Part shown: piece by piece, positions 1-6,106 of the stretch | Layout of the letters: each line of letters begins with the position of its first letter | Numbering within the stretch: position 1 is the first letter of the stretch | Source of the DNA: Bacteroidales bacterium Bact_23 | Lineage (GTDB): Bacteria > Bacteroidota > Bacteroidia > Bacteroidales > Lentimicrobiaceae | Reading direction: 5' to 3' | Length of the DNA stretch: 7,597 nt | Assembly: GCA_001603685.1 (NCBI GenBank) | Contig: LUZO01000439.1 | Coordinates: 1-7,597, forward strand | Notes under the pieces: generated by a model | Seen by the model: the letters and a program-made list of their open reading frames with translations, nothing else | Databases searched by the model: none | What the model was told of the DNA's origin: nothing | Translations under genes and position numbers: made by a program

Positions 1-53
1 TATTGTTGATAATCAGTGAATTATGATTATTCGTCAAAAAATTTAAATTCTCT

Positions 54-84
54 TGTAACCTTTCTTTTTTTTCGCTGACTCTAA
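54..84 (+). promoter_or_regulatory. candidate ECF-sigma-type promoter of the secreted protein gene
   Basis: TGTAACC (54-60) is followed after 16 bases, mostly T, by GACTCTAA (77-84). An AAC-containing -35 element and a GTC/TCTAA-like -10 element about 16 bp apart are the general layout of ECF sigma promoters. No TAnnTTTG box of the primary Bacteroidetes sigma factor is seen here. Transcription would start near 90, leaving a leader of about 25 bases before the ATG at 116. The match is by eye only, and the -10 half is imperfect. Confidence 0.4.
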
Positions 85-115
85 CAAGATATAAGCACCT
101 TAAAAACTTAAAACA

Positions 116-781
116 ATGAAAAAGATAACCATTATTCTCGCCTTCGTAATGTCAGTTGCAGCCGCCAGCGCTCAGCATATGGATCACTCAAAAGCAAAAA
201 GCGTTGTTTCAACCGAACTGACCCCGCTTCAGAAAACCGTAAAATATCAGGAACTCAATAAAGCCATGCGCGAACTTTGGTCGGCGCACATGTACTGGAC
301 CCTGATTACCGTTGATGCATTCTACAATGACCCGAAAGGCCTCGAAGCCAAACTGAACCGTCTGCTTCAGAATCAGAAAGATATAGGTGCTGCTATCGTT
401 CCTTTCTATGGCCGGGAGGCCGGAGATAAACTGGCACAGCTGCTTACCGAACATATTCAGGGTGCCGTTCCCGTACTGCAATCGGCTCAGAGTGGTGATA
501 AGGAAGCACTTGATAAAGCTGTAAAAGACTGGTATGCCAATGCAAAGGAGATCGGTGATTTCCTGTCGGCTGCCAACCCCAAAAACTGGACTGCAGAGGA
601 AACCGGAGGCGCCCTTGAAATGCACATCACCCACACCATTGATTACTCGGTAAGCATCCTTAAGGGAGATTACTCACAGTCGTTCGGTGGTTTTGAGGAA
701 GCCCTCAACCATATGCTTCACCTGGCTGATATCCTGACCGATGGTCTGGCAAAACAGTTCCCCGACCGCTTTATGAATTAA
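116..781 (+). CDS. secreted His-rich helical protein of unknown function
   Basis: The product has 221 residues and no assigned function. The N-terminus has the form of a Sec signal peptide: KK at 2-3, a hydrophobic stretch 4-17, and a likely cut after ASA (residue 19), so it should be periplasmic or secreted. The mature part begins with HMDH (21-24) and then looks all-helical, with recurring conserved-looking residues: LWSAHMYW (54-61), PFYG (96-99), LLTEH (109-113), W139, MHITH (169-173) and NHMLH (198-202). From memory, the same pattern (LWxxHxxWT, FYG, LLxxH, NP, QFP near the end) occurs in an uncharacterised helical-bundle family in Firmicutes and Bacteroidetes, usually without a signal peptide. 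The spaced His, Glu and Asp residues suggest metal or small-ligand binding, but this is inference. The ATG at 116 is chosen because it starts the signal peptide directly. The gene stands alone, with its own promoter candidate and a downstream hairpin. Confidence 0.85.
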   Translation: MKKITIILAFVMSVAAASAQHMDHSKAKSVVSTELTPLQKTVKYQELNKAMRELWSAHMYWTLITVDAFYNDPKGLEAKLNRLLQNQKDIGAAIVPFYGREAGDKLAQLLTEHIQGAVPVLQSAQSGDKEALDKAVKDWYANAKEIGDFLSAANPKNWTAEETGGALEMHITHTIDYSVSILKGDYSQSFGGFEEALNHMLHLADILTDGLAKQFPDRFMN

Positions 782-885
782 TCCCGGATAAAACAGAAAT
801 CAGGGAATCAGAAAGTTCTTTTAAAGGATGAAAAACAAATAATCTGCTAAAAAGAAGGATTCCGGAATTGTTGAAATCTTTGCGA

Positions 886-920
886 AAGCCGGCAGATGAA
901 CCTGCCGGCTTCAGCTTTCT
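886..920 (+). terminator. probable terminator after the secreted protein gene
   Basis: A perfect 10-bp stem (AAGCCGGCAG 886-895 and CTGCCGGCTT 902-911) closes a 6-base loop and is followed by the moderately T-rich CAGCTTTCTT. It lies about 105 bases past the stop at 781 and before the sigma factor gene. The T-tract is weak, so efficiency is uncertain. The remaining bases between 782 and 1049 show no gene that I can support and no convincing promoter for the sigma factor gene. Confidence 0.5.
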
Positions 921-1049
921 TCAAACGGATAACTTTTTTGAAATAGAAATCGCAAACCAATTTCCAGTCTGCTTGTTTATGAAAAAAACAGTCGTTATCA
1001 AAACATTAACCGGAACGGCGAAATTTTTGGAACAGGCACTTGGCAGATT

Positions 1050-1700
1050 ATGAAGCAATTTGAGCATCTCACCGATGCAGAAATTATCAGCAGGGTTTTA
1101 CAGGGTGAAAAACCGATCTTTGAGGTCATCGTCAGGCGTTATAACCCGCATCTGTACAAGGTTGGCAGATCGTACAACTACAACCACGAAGACACCCAGG
1201 ACCTGATGCAGGATACCTACATCGATGCATTTAAAAACCTGGCGCAGTTCGAACAGCGTTCAAATTTCAAAACCTGGCTGATCAGGATAATGCTGAACAA
1301 CTGCTACAGAAAACAACAGAAGTACAGCTTCAAAAACGAAATGACAAAAGACACTGTTAACGAGAATGTAACGCCCATGTTTGCCGGTTCCGATAACGAT
1401 GCTCAGCGAAGGATTCACATCCGCGAATTGGGAAATGTTATCGAGAACTCGCTTTCAGAAATCCCGGAGGATTACCGCATGGTTTTTTCGCTCCGCGAGA
1501 TGAACGGGCTGAGTGTTGCAGACACGGCAGAGCTTTTGAATATTAGTGAAGCAAATGTAAAAGTGAGGCTAAACAGGGCGAAAGCCATGCTGCAAAAGGA
1601 GATTCAGAGATCTTGCACTCCGGAGGAAATCTTTGAATTCAACCTGAAATACTGCAATCCATTCACCGAAAGGGTGATGAAAAAGATTATGGAACTTTGA
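1050..1700 (+). CDS. ECF (group 4) RNA polymerase sigma factor
   Basis: This 216-residue protein has the two-domain layout of ECF sigma factors, which direct RNA polymerase core to a limited set of promoters. Region 2 spans about 24-90: FEVIVRRYNPHLY, then the DLMQDTYIDAFKNL core-binding helix (51-64), then FKTWLIRIMLNNCYRK (73-88), the -10-recognition part. Region 4 spans about 134-186: LSEIPEDYRMVFSLRE, then the helix-turn-helix SVADTAELLNISEANVKVRL (155-174). After region 4 comes a tail of about 30 residues (187-216) with FEFNLKYCN (195-203) and a closing VMKKI. A similar FxFxxxxC tail is common in Bacteroidetes ECF factors and is not a SnoaL-type extension. No anti-sigma gene follows; a strong terminator ends the transcript. 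What activates it is not visible. ATG 1050 is the natural start, giving MKQFEHLTDAEII, a typical ECF beginning. No Shine-Dalgarno sequence is seen, which is usual in this phylum. Confidence 0.93.
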   Translation: MKQFEHLTDAEIISRVLQGEKPIFEVIVRRYNPHLYKVGRSYNYNHEDTQDLMQDTYIDAFKNLAQFEQRSNFKTWLIRIMLNNCYRKQQKYSFKNEMTKDTVNENVTPMFAGSDNDAQRRIHIRELGNVIENSLSEIPEDYRMVFSLREMNGLSVADTAELLNISEANVKVRLNRAKAMLQKEIQRSCTPEEIFEFNLKYCNPFTERVMKKIMEL

Positions 1701-1724
1701 ACGGAGCGATAAAGAGTCAGTTGG

Positions 1725-1775
1725 TTCGCTGACTTGCCGATATTTTTAAGCCGGCGGGTCAGCGAATCTTTTTAT
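1725..1775 (+). terminator. strong intrinsic terminator after the ECF sigma gene
   Basis: TTCGCTGACTTGCCG (1725-1739) pairs with CGGCGGGTCAGCGAA (1752-1766) as a 15-bp stem with two G-U pairs and a 12-base loop, followed directly by the T-rich TCTTTTTAT. It starts 25 bases after the sigma factor stop and separates that gene from the peptidase gene. An upstream AGTCAG (1715-1720) could instead pair with CTGACT (1729-1734) in the left arm. Confidence 0.88.
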
Positions 1776-1862
1776 TGGGAACCGCCTTCCCGGCAAATCT
1801 GCAAAACCCGCATTCCGCTTTGCGATTTTTCGTAATATTGCTTATCAAAAAAACCTGAAACC

Positions 1863-2834
1863 ATGAGAACCTGGATATTGATATTGCTTTGTGCCCTGGG
1901 AATCAACCTGTCTGGTCAGAACGAAAAACGGCCGGATTTCGTTTTGGTCATTCACGGCGGTGCCGGAACGATAACTTCCGAACGCTACAATGCGGAGCAT
2001 CAGGCGGAGTATGTTGCCAGGCTTACCGAAGCGCTTCAGGCGGGCGAGCGCATACTTGCCTCCGGCGGCAGCGCCCTGGATGCGGTGGTTGCCTCGGTTC
2101 AGGTGATGGAGGCATCGCCGCTGTTCAATGCGGGAGTTGGTGCGGTTTTCAATGCCGAAGGGAAAAATGAGCTGGATGCCTCCATTATGGATGGTAAAAC
2201 AGGAAAAGCGGGCGCCGTTGCGGGGGTCACCACCATAAAAAGCCCCATTGCCGCTGCCCGTCGCGTGATGGACTCTTCCGCTCATGTGATGCTGGCTGGT
2301 CGCGGTGCCGAGCAGTTTGCAATTGAACAGAAACTCGAAATGGTGGACCCATCCTATTTCTGGTCGGAAGAGAGCTGGCAGGAGTATCTGAATGTAAAGG
2401 CTCGCATTGAAAAGAACGGCCGAAAGGGAACGGTTGGCGCCGTTGCCCTCGATAAAAACGGAAATCTGGCGGCAGCCACCTCCACAGGCGGCATGGTTTA
2501 CAAAAAATACGGCAGGGTGGGCGACTCACCGGTAATCGGAGCAGGCACCTACGCCAGCAACGAAAGCTGCGCCGTTTCATGCACCGGACACGGTGAGTTC
2601 TTTATCCGCAACTCCGTGGCCTATGATGTTTCTGCCCGTATGCTCTACCTCGGCCAAACGGTGGAACAGGCTGCAGACTATATTATCAACGAAAAGCTGA
2701 AAGGCCTCAATGCCTTAGGCGGATTGATAGCCGTGGATAAGGACGGCAATGTCGCCATGCCTTTCAATACTCCCGGAATGTTCAGGGCAGTTGTGAAGGA
2801 AGGCGGTAAACCGAAAGTGCTGATGTTCCGTTAA
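1863..2834 (+). CDS. iaaA: isoaspartyl peptidase / plant-type L-asparaginase, probably exported
   Basis: This is an Ntn-hydrolase precursor that would split itself into alpha and beta subunits, then hydrolyse isoaspartyl dipeptides and, more slowly, L-asparagine. Residues 1-19 form a signal peptide ending near SGQ, so the enzyme probably acts in the periplasm; the E. coli homologue lacks this. The family's HGGAGT is at 31-36, and ALDAVVASVQVME (71-83) and FNAGVGAVFN (88-97) follow. GTVGAVALD (189-197) contains the expected nucleophile Thr190, which becomes residue 1 of the beta subunit. Other active-site positions are at the spacing found in E. coli IaaA: Thr208 in TSTGG, Arg218 and Asp221 in GRVGD, Thr241-Gly242 in CTGHGE. 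The C-terminal FNTPGMFRA (301-309) is also typical. At 323 residues it is full length and looks active. A TAATATTG sequence at 1833-1840 is one base off the Bacteroidetes -7 box, but no well-spaced -33 is seen. The symbol is by homology. Confidence 0.93.
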   Translation: MRTWILILLCALGINLSGQNEKRPDFVLVIHGGAGTITSERYNAEHQAEYVARLTEALQAGERILASGGSALDAVVASVQVMEASPLFNAGVGAVFNAEGKNELDASIMDGKTGKAGAVAGVTTIKSPIAAARRVMDSSAHVMLAGRGAEQFAIEQKLEMVDPSYFWSEESWQEYLNVKARIEKNGRKGTVGAVALDKNGNLAAATSTGGMVYKKYGRVGDSPVIGAGTYASNESCAVSCTGHGEFFIRNSVAYDVSARMLYLGQTVEQAADYIINEKLKGLNALGGLIAVDKDGNVAMPFNTPGMFRAVVKEGGKPKVLMFR

Positions 2835-2836
2835 AA

Positions 2837-3006
2837 GATTTTAGATTTCGGATTTTAGATTTCGGATTTGGGAGATTCTATTCATCCGAGGCGAATAAAT
2901 TTTACCTTTTTACTTTTGTCTCCGCCGCGGCGGATTACTTCATACTTCATACTTCTTACCTCTTACTTCACCAATCCGACCTCTGACTTCAGACCTCTGA
3001 CCTCTG
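2837..3006. repeat. degenerate 7-bp tandem repeat array between convergent genes
   Basis: The first block (2837-2878) reads in exact 7-base steps: GATTTTA, GATTTCG, GATTTTA, GATTTCG, GATTTGG, GAGATTC. A second block (2937-3006) reads ACTTCAT, ACTTCAT, ACTTCTT, ACCTCTT, ACTTCAC, CAATCCG, ACCTCTG, ACTTCAG, ACCTCTG, ACCTCTG. Shifted by one base, both follow a loose RAYYTCN pattern on the same strand. Between them lie about 58 bases with the palindrome at 2921-2934. The array begins 2 bp after the peptidase stop and overlaps the last codons of uvrC. It is not CRISPR-like, because there are no unique spacers of constant size. It is reminiscent of the short heptanucleotide tandem repeats known from cyanobacteria; function unknown. 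Confidence 0.85.
2921..2934. repeat. perfect 14-bp GC-rich palindrome inside the repeat region
   Basis: TCCGCCGCGGCGGA is perfectly self-complementary. It sits between the two heptad blocks in otherwise AT-rich DNA. Neither side is followed by a T-tract in the direction of transcription, so it is not a classical intrinsic terminator for either convergent gene. A protein-binding site or a short hairpin are both possible. Confidence 0.7.
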
Positions 3007-4800
3007 CCCTCCAAAATACTCATACACTATGGTTGCGCGGTTGTTTCCGATAGCAGCTTTCAGCTCGTCGAGTGAAGCGTTTTTGATGTTCTTCACCGAT
3101 TTGAATTTTCTGAGCAGGGTTTCGGCGGTTGCGGCGCCGATGCCGTCAATTTCAGTGAGTTCGGTTTTGATGGTACCCTTTTCGCGGCGTTTGCGGTGGT
3201 GGGTAATGCCGAAACGGTGCGCTTCGTCGCGCATCTGCTGGATTACCTTCAGGGTTTCCGATTTTTTGTCTAAGTGTAGCGGCAGCGGATCGCCGGGGAA
3301 GTAGAGCTCTTCAAGCTTCTCGGCTATGCCCACCAGCCGGATTATTTTATGCAGTCCCAGCCTTTCCAGACTAGCCATGGCTGAGCTGAGCTGTCCTTTT
3401 CCGCCGTCAATCACCACCAGTTGGGGCAGGCTTTCGCCCTCTTCGAGCAATCGGCTGTAGCGGCGGTACACCACCTCTTCCATGGAGGCGAAATCGTTGG
3501 GCCCTTCCACCGTTTTGATGTTGAAGTGGCGGTAATCCTTCTTTTCCGGCCGCGCATTGCGGAACACCACCAGCGCCGAAACCGGATAGGCGCCCTGGAT
3601 GTTCGAGTTATCGAAACATTCCATATGTACCGGCTGCTCCTTCAGGCCAAGGTCCTTTTTGATGGTGTCCAGAATGCGGTGGGTGCGCCTTTCGGGATCC
3701 ACCAGCTCCTTTTGCCGCTGCTTGTCGAGTTTGTAATACTTTGCATTGCGCTCCGAGAGTTCCAGCAGTTGCTTTTTGTCGCCCCGTTTGGGAATGGTAT
3801 AGGTGATTCCCGGCATCTGAAACTCAGGCATTAGCGGCACAATAATCTCAGTGGCATCACTGCTGAAACGGGGATGAAGGTCGGCAATGGCGAGCGACAG
3901 CAGCTCCTCGGTGGTCTCTTCCAGCTTTTTCTTCAGCTCAACGGTATGCGACTGGATGATGGCGCCCGAAGCAACCTTCACAAAATTGACATAAGCAGCC
4001 TGCTCATCTTCCACAATGGAGAAGACATCCACATTGTTGATGGCCGGGTTCACCACCAGCGATTTAATCTGGAAGCGGTCGAGCAGCTCGATCTTCTCCT
4101 TGACGATCTGCGCCTTTTCAAAAGCAAAATCCGAGGCGTACTTTTTCATCAGGTCGTTGAGCTGGGCACGAACCATCCCCATATTTCCGCGGATGATGCT
4201 TCGGATGCTTCTGATATTCTCCATGTAATCTTCTTCGCTCTGCAGCCCCACGCATGGCCCCAGGCAGTTGCCGATGTGGTATTCCAGGCAGACCTTGTAT
4301 TTGCCCGCTTTGATGTGCTTCTGGTCCAGATTCAGGTTGCAGTTGCGCAGCGGATAAAGCTGCCGGATCAGATCGAGCAGGGTGTTCATCATCTTCACCG
4401 AAGCGTACGGCCCGAAGTATTCGCTGCCATCCTTCACCAGGTTGCGCGTCGGGAAAACACGGGGGAAAGGCTCGTTCTTGATGCAGATCCAGGGGAATGA
4501 CTTGTCGTCCTTCAGCAGCACATTGTAGCGCGGCTGATACTCCTTGATCAGGTTGTTTTCGAGGAGGAGCGCATCGTATTCGGTATCCACCACTATCCAT
4601 TTGATGTCGGCAATGCGGGATACCAGCACGCGCACCTTGCCCGTAAGCGAAGTGTCCTTGTTGAAATAGGACATCACCCGCTTTTTCAGGTTTTTGGCCT
4701 TGCCGATATATATGATCTTCCCCTCTTTGTCGAAGTATTGGTAAACCCCCGGGTTTGAGGGTAAGGTCTTGAGTATATTATCTATTCTGTCTGATGACAT
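2989..4800 (-). CDS. uvrC: UvrABC excinuclease subunit C
   Basis: UvrC makes both incisions around DNA damage marked by UvrA/UvrB in nucleotide excision repair. The 603-residue length is normal. The N-terminal GIY-YIG nuclease (3' incision) shows GVY 18-20, YIG 31-33, Arg41 and Glu81 in ALLLENNLIK. Cysteines 154, 171, 179 and 183 (the last three in CLEYHIGNCLGPC) fit the Cys set reported to hold an iron-sulphur cluster in E. coli UvrC. The UVR motif that contacts UvrB is at about 208-243. The RNase H-like nuclease (5' incision) has FDNSN with Asp397, VIDGGKGQ with Asp465, and RDEAHRF (524-530). A helix-hairpin-helix region follows (about 548-585: IDGIGAATAETLL, ASLDELKAAIG). The end is odd: after IVYEYF the residues GGQRSEV and the stop come from or abut the 7-bp repeat array. 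It lies 69 bp after thiL on the same strand and is probably co-transcribed. AACCTTTG at 4856-4849, one base off a -7 box, could be a weak internal promoter. Confidence 0.97.
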   Translation of the reverse strand: MSSDRIDNILKTLPSNPGVYQYFDKEGKIIYIGKAKNLKKRVMSYFNKDTSLTGKVRVLVSRIADIKWIVVDTEYDALLLENNLIKEYQPRYNVLLKDDKSFPWICIKNEPFPRVFPTRNLVKDGSEYFGPYASVKMMNTLLDLIRQLYPLRNCNLNLDQKHIKAGKYKVCLEYHIGNCLGPCVGLQSEEDYMENIRSIRSIIRGNMGMVRAQLNDLMKKYASDFAFEKAQIVKEKIELLDRFQIKSLVVNPAINNVDVFSIVEDEQAAYVNFVKVASGAIIQSHTVELKKKLEETTEELLSLAIADLHPRFSSDATEIIVPLMPEFQMPGITYTIPKRGDKKQLLELSERNAKYYKLDKQRQKELVDPERRTHRILDTIKKDLGLKEQPVHMECFDNSNIQGAYPVSALVVFRNARPEKKDYRHFNIKTVEGPNDFASMEEVVYRRYSRLLEEGESLPQLVVIDGGKGQLSSAMASLERLGLHKIIRLVGIAEKLEELYFPGDPLPLHLDKKSETLKVIQQMRDEAHRFGITHHRKRREKGTIKTELTEIDGIGAATAETLLRKFKSVKNIKNASLDELKAAIGNNRATIVYEYFGGQRSEV

Positions 4801-4869
4801 GCTTTTTTCCCATTCCTGCAGGTTTTAACGGAGGCTGCATCTCCGCGGCAAAGGTTCCGGACAGCGCGT

Positions 4870-5916
4870 TTACTCCTTCATATGGTCGAAGCCCTGCGCC
4901 ATAATGGGATACAGGTTGCCGCCATTGCTGATCAGGTATTCGCCTTCTACCTTTTCAGTCATATGGCCGATAATGTGTATCCCCTTGATATCCTTCAGTT
5001 TATCATAGTCGTTAACACTGGCGGTAAAGAGCAGTTCATAGTCCTCGCCGCCGTTCATGGCTGCGGTGGTCGGGTCAATCTCGAACTCTGCCGCCACATC
5101 AGCAGTAACAATATCAATCGGGATTTTGTTTTCATAAATTCTGCAACCCAGCCCCGAATCTCTTGAAATATGGATGATTTCGGATGCCAGCCCGTCGGAG
5201 ATATCGATCATGGCGGTGGGTTTTACGCCCGCCTTTTTCAGCTTCTCCAGAATATCGGTTCTTGGCTCGGGCTTGAGCTGCCGCTCCAGGATATAGTCGT
5301 TTCCTGCCAGATCGGGCTGCATATCGGGATTGGCCTTGAATACCTGTTTTTCCCTTTCGAGCAGCAGCAGACCCATATAGGCGCCGCCCAGATCGCCGCT
5401 TACGCAGATCAGGTCGTTTTCGCGGGCGGTGTTGCGGTAAACCACCTCCTCTTTCGATACCCTGCCAATGACCGTTACCGAGATAAACAGCCCCGCAACG
5501 GATGAGGTGGTGTCGCCGCCCACCAGGTCAACCTTGTACCGCTCGCACGCCAGGCGGATGCCGGAGTATAGCTCCTCAAGCGCCTCTACCGAAAAACGGC
5601 TCGATACCGAAATCCCGACCAGCATCTGCTCCGCTTTGCCGTTCATGGCAACGATATCGGAGATATTTACCGCTGCTGCCTTGTAACCCAGATGCTTCAG
5701 CGGAGCATACGAAAGGTCGAAATGCACCCCTTCAAGCAGCAGATCTTTGGTAACCAGGGTAAGGTGGTCGCCCTGGTCAATTACGGCGCAGTCATCGCCC
5801 ACCCCTTTCAGGGTAGAGGCATTAAAGGGTTTAAGTCCGGCGGTAAGGCGGTCAATCAGGCCAAACTCGCCCAGTTCAGAGAGTTCGGTACGCTTTGGCG
5901 TTGGATCCTGGATCAT
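4870..5916 (-). CDS. thiL: thiamine-monophosphate kinase ThiL
   Basis: ThiL phosphorylates thiamine monophosphate with ATP to give thiamine diphosphate, the last step of cofactor synthesis, in the cytoplasm. The 348 residues carry the family motifs in order: ELGEFGLIDRL (14-24); GVGDDCAVI (38-46), whose Asp41/Asp42 should bind Mg-ATP; TKDLLLEGVHF (56-66); HLGYKAAAVNISDIVAMNG (75-93); GGDTT (133-137); SGDLGGAYMGL (173-183); AMIDISDGLASE (235-246); MNGGEDYELLFT (287-298). These mark the AIR synthase/PurM-like N- and C-terminal halves. No key residue is missing. The ATG at 5916 lies just after an exact TACCTTTG -7 box, which supports this start. No other thiamine gene is present, and I see no TPP riboswitch in the short leader. 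It is the first gene of a likely thiL-uvrC transcript; the two functions are unrelated, so the pairing says little about role. Confidence 0.96.
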   Translation of the reverse strand: MIQDPTPKRTELSELGEFGLIDRLTAGLKPFNASTLKGVGDDCAVIDQGDHLTLVTKDLLLEGVHFDLSYAPLKHLGYKAAAVNISDIVAMNGKAEQMLVGISVSSRFSVEALEELYSGIRLACERYKVDLVGGDTTSSVAGLFISVTVIGRVSKEEVVYRNTARENDLICVSGDLGGAYMGLLLLEREKQVFKANPDMQPDLAGNDYILERQLKPEPRTDILEKLKKAGVKPTAMIDISDGLASEIIHISRDSGLGCRIYENKIPIDIVTADVAAEFEIDPTTAAMNGGEDYELLFTASVNDYDKLKDIKGIHIIGHMTEKVEGEYLISNGGNLYPIMAQGFDHMKE

Positions 5917-5931
5917 ATTTTAGGTTTTTTG

Positions 5932-5939
5932 CAAAGGTA
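5932..5939 (-). promoter_or_regulatory. -7 promoter box of thiL
   Basis: The - strand reads TACCTTTG, an exact match to the Bacteroidetes -7 consensus TAnnTTTG, 15 bases upstream of the thiL ATG. The expected -33 TTG is not present 19-21 bp upstream; that position is occupied by a G-rich + strand tract. The implied leader is very short. Confidence 0.55.
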
Positions 5940-5948
5940 AAGATTTAT

Positions 5949-5982
5949 GGGAAGGGATTGAGGGGGGAACGGACGGTTGGGG
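5949..5982 (+). other. G-rich tract upstream of the thiL promoter
   Basis: The + strand has runs of 3, 3, 6 and 4 G separated by 2, 5 and 11 bases. Three closely spaced runs and a longer last loop make a marginal G-quadruplex candidate. It lies where the -33 element of the thiL promoter would be expected, on the thiL template strand. Confidence 0.35.
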
Positions 5983-5989
5983 AAATTAT

Positions 5990-6017
5990 GAAGTGAGAAG
6001 TTATACAATCAATTGTA
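5990..6017. repeat. two heptads plus a short palindrome upstream of thiL
   Basis: GAAGTGA and GAAGTTA (5990-6003) stand directly in tandem. Their reverse complements, TCACTTC and TAACTTC, resemble the heptads of the array next to uvrC. Partly overlapping the second is TACAAT-CA-ATTGTA (6004-6017), a perfect 6-bp inverted repeat that could be a regulator site. Both are short enough to be chance. Confidence 0.35.
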
Positions 6018-6058
6018 CCCGATGTTCCTGTGGCGAATAACGGCAGGCTTAATAATAC

Positions 6059-6086
6059 AAAAACACAGAAGATTTTGTGTTTTTTT
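6059..6086. terminator. AT-rich hairpin with T-run
   Basis: AAAAACACA (6059-6067) pairs with TGTGTTTTT (6076-6084) around an 8-base loop, and the T-run continues to 6086. On the + strand this has terminator form but follows no + strand gene. It is also the left edge of the 8-bp repeat region, so it may be a by-product of that repeat rather than a working terminator. Confidence 0.35.
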
Positions 6087-6106
6087 GGTGTTTTAGTGCT
6101 TTAGTG
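6083..6106 (+). repeat. three 8-bp repeats, TTTNGTGN type
   Basis: TTTTGGTG, TTTTAGTG and CTTTAGTG follow one another in exact 8-base steps. The same octamer in the opposite orientation is found at 6226-6257 (CCACAAAA, ACACGGAA, ACGCAGAA, TCCCACTA) and, more weakly, at 6123-6150. The inverted arms could fold back on each other. Confidence 0.6.

Noticed and set aside
875..882. AATCTTTG as a -7 box for the sigma factor gene
   Set aside because: One mismatch to TAnnTTTG, no -33 element, and the transcript would run at once into the terminator hairpin at 886-911.
868..1053. 61-codon open frame before the ECF sigma gene
   Set aside because: It starts with TTG, runs through the GCCGGCAG terminator hairpin, has no recognisable protein features and overlaps the sigma factor start.
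71..1734. Shared 10-mer TTCGCTGACT in the first promoter (71-80) and the ECF terminator (1725-1734)
   Set aside because: Several 10-mer coincidences are expected in 7.6 kb, and the contexts (promoter versus terminator stem) are unrelated.
1863..1892. Lipoprotein signal at Cys10 of the isoaspartyl peptidase
   Set aside because: LLC sits only nine residues from the start with no room for a normal hydrophobic core; ordinary cleavage near SGQ fits better.
2835..2988. Intrinsic terminator formed by the 2921-2934 palindrome
   Set aside because: The stem is short with a tiny loop, and no T-run follows on either strand.
2837..3006. CRISPR array
   Set aside because: Repeats are 7 bp and directly adjacent, without spacers, leader or cas genes.
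2868..3053. 61-codon open frame across the heptad array
   Set aside because: Its translation (STF- and TSDF-like repeats) simply mirrors the 7-bp DNA repeat, and its end lies antisense to uvrC.
3874..4500. 208-codon open frame antisense to uvrC
   Set aside because: uvrC is intact with all motifs on the other strand; the frame lacks domains and is explained by codon bias of the sense gene. The same applies to the other frames opposite uvrC, thiL and fic.
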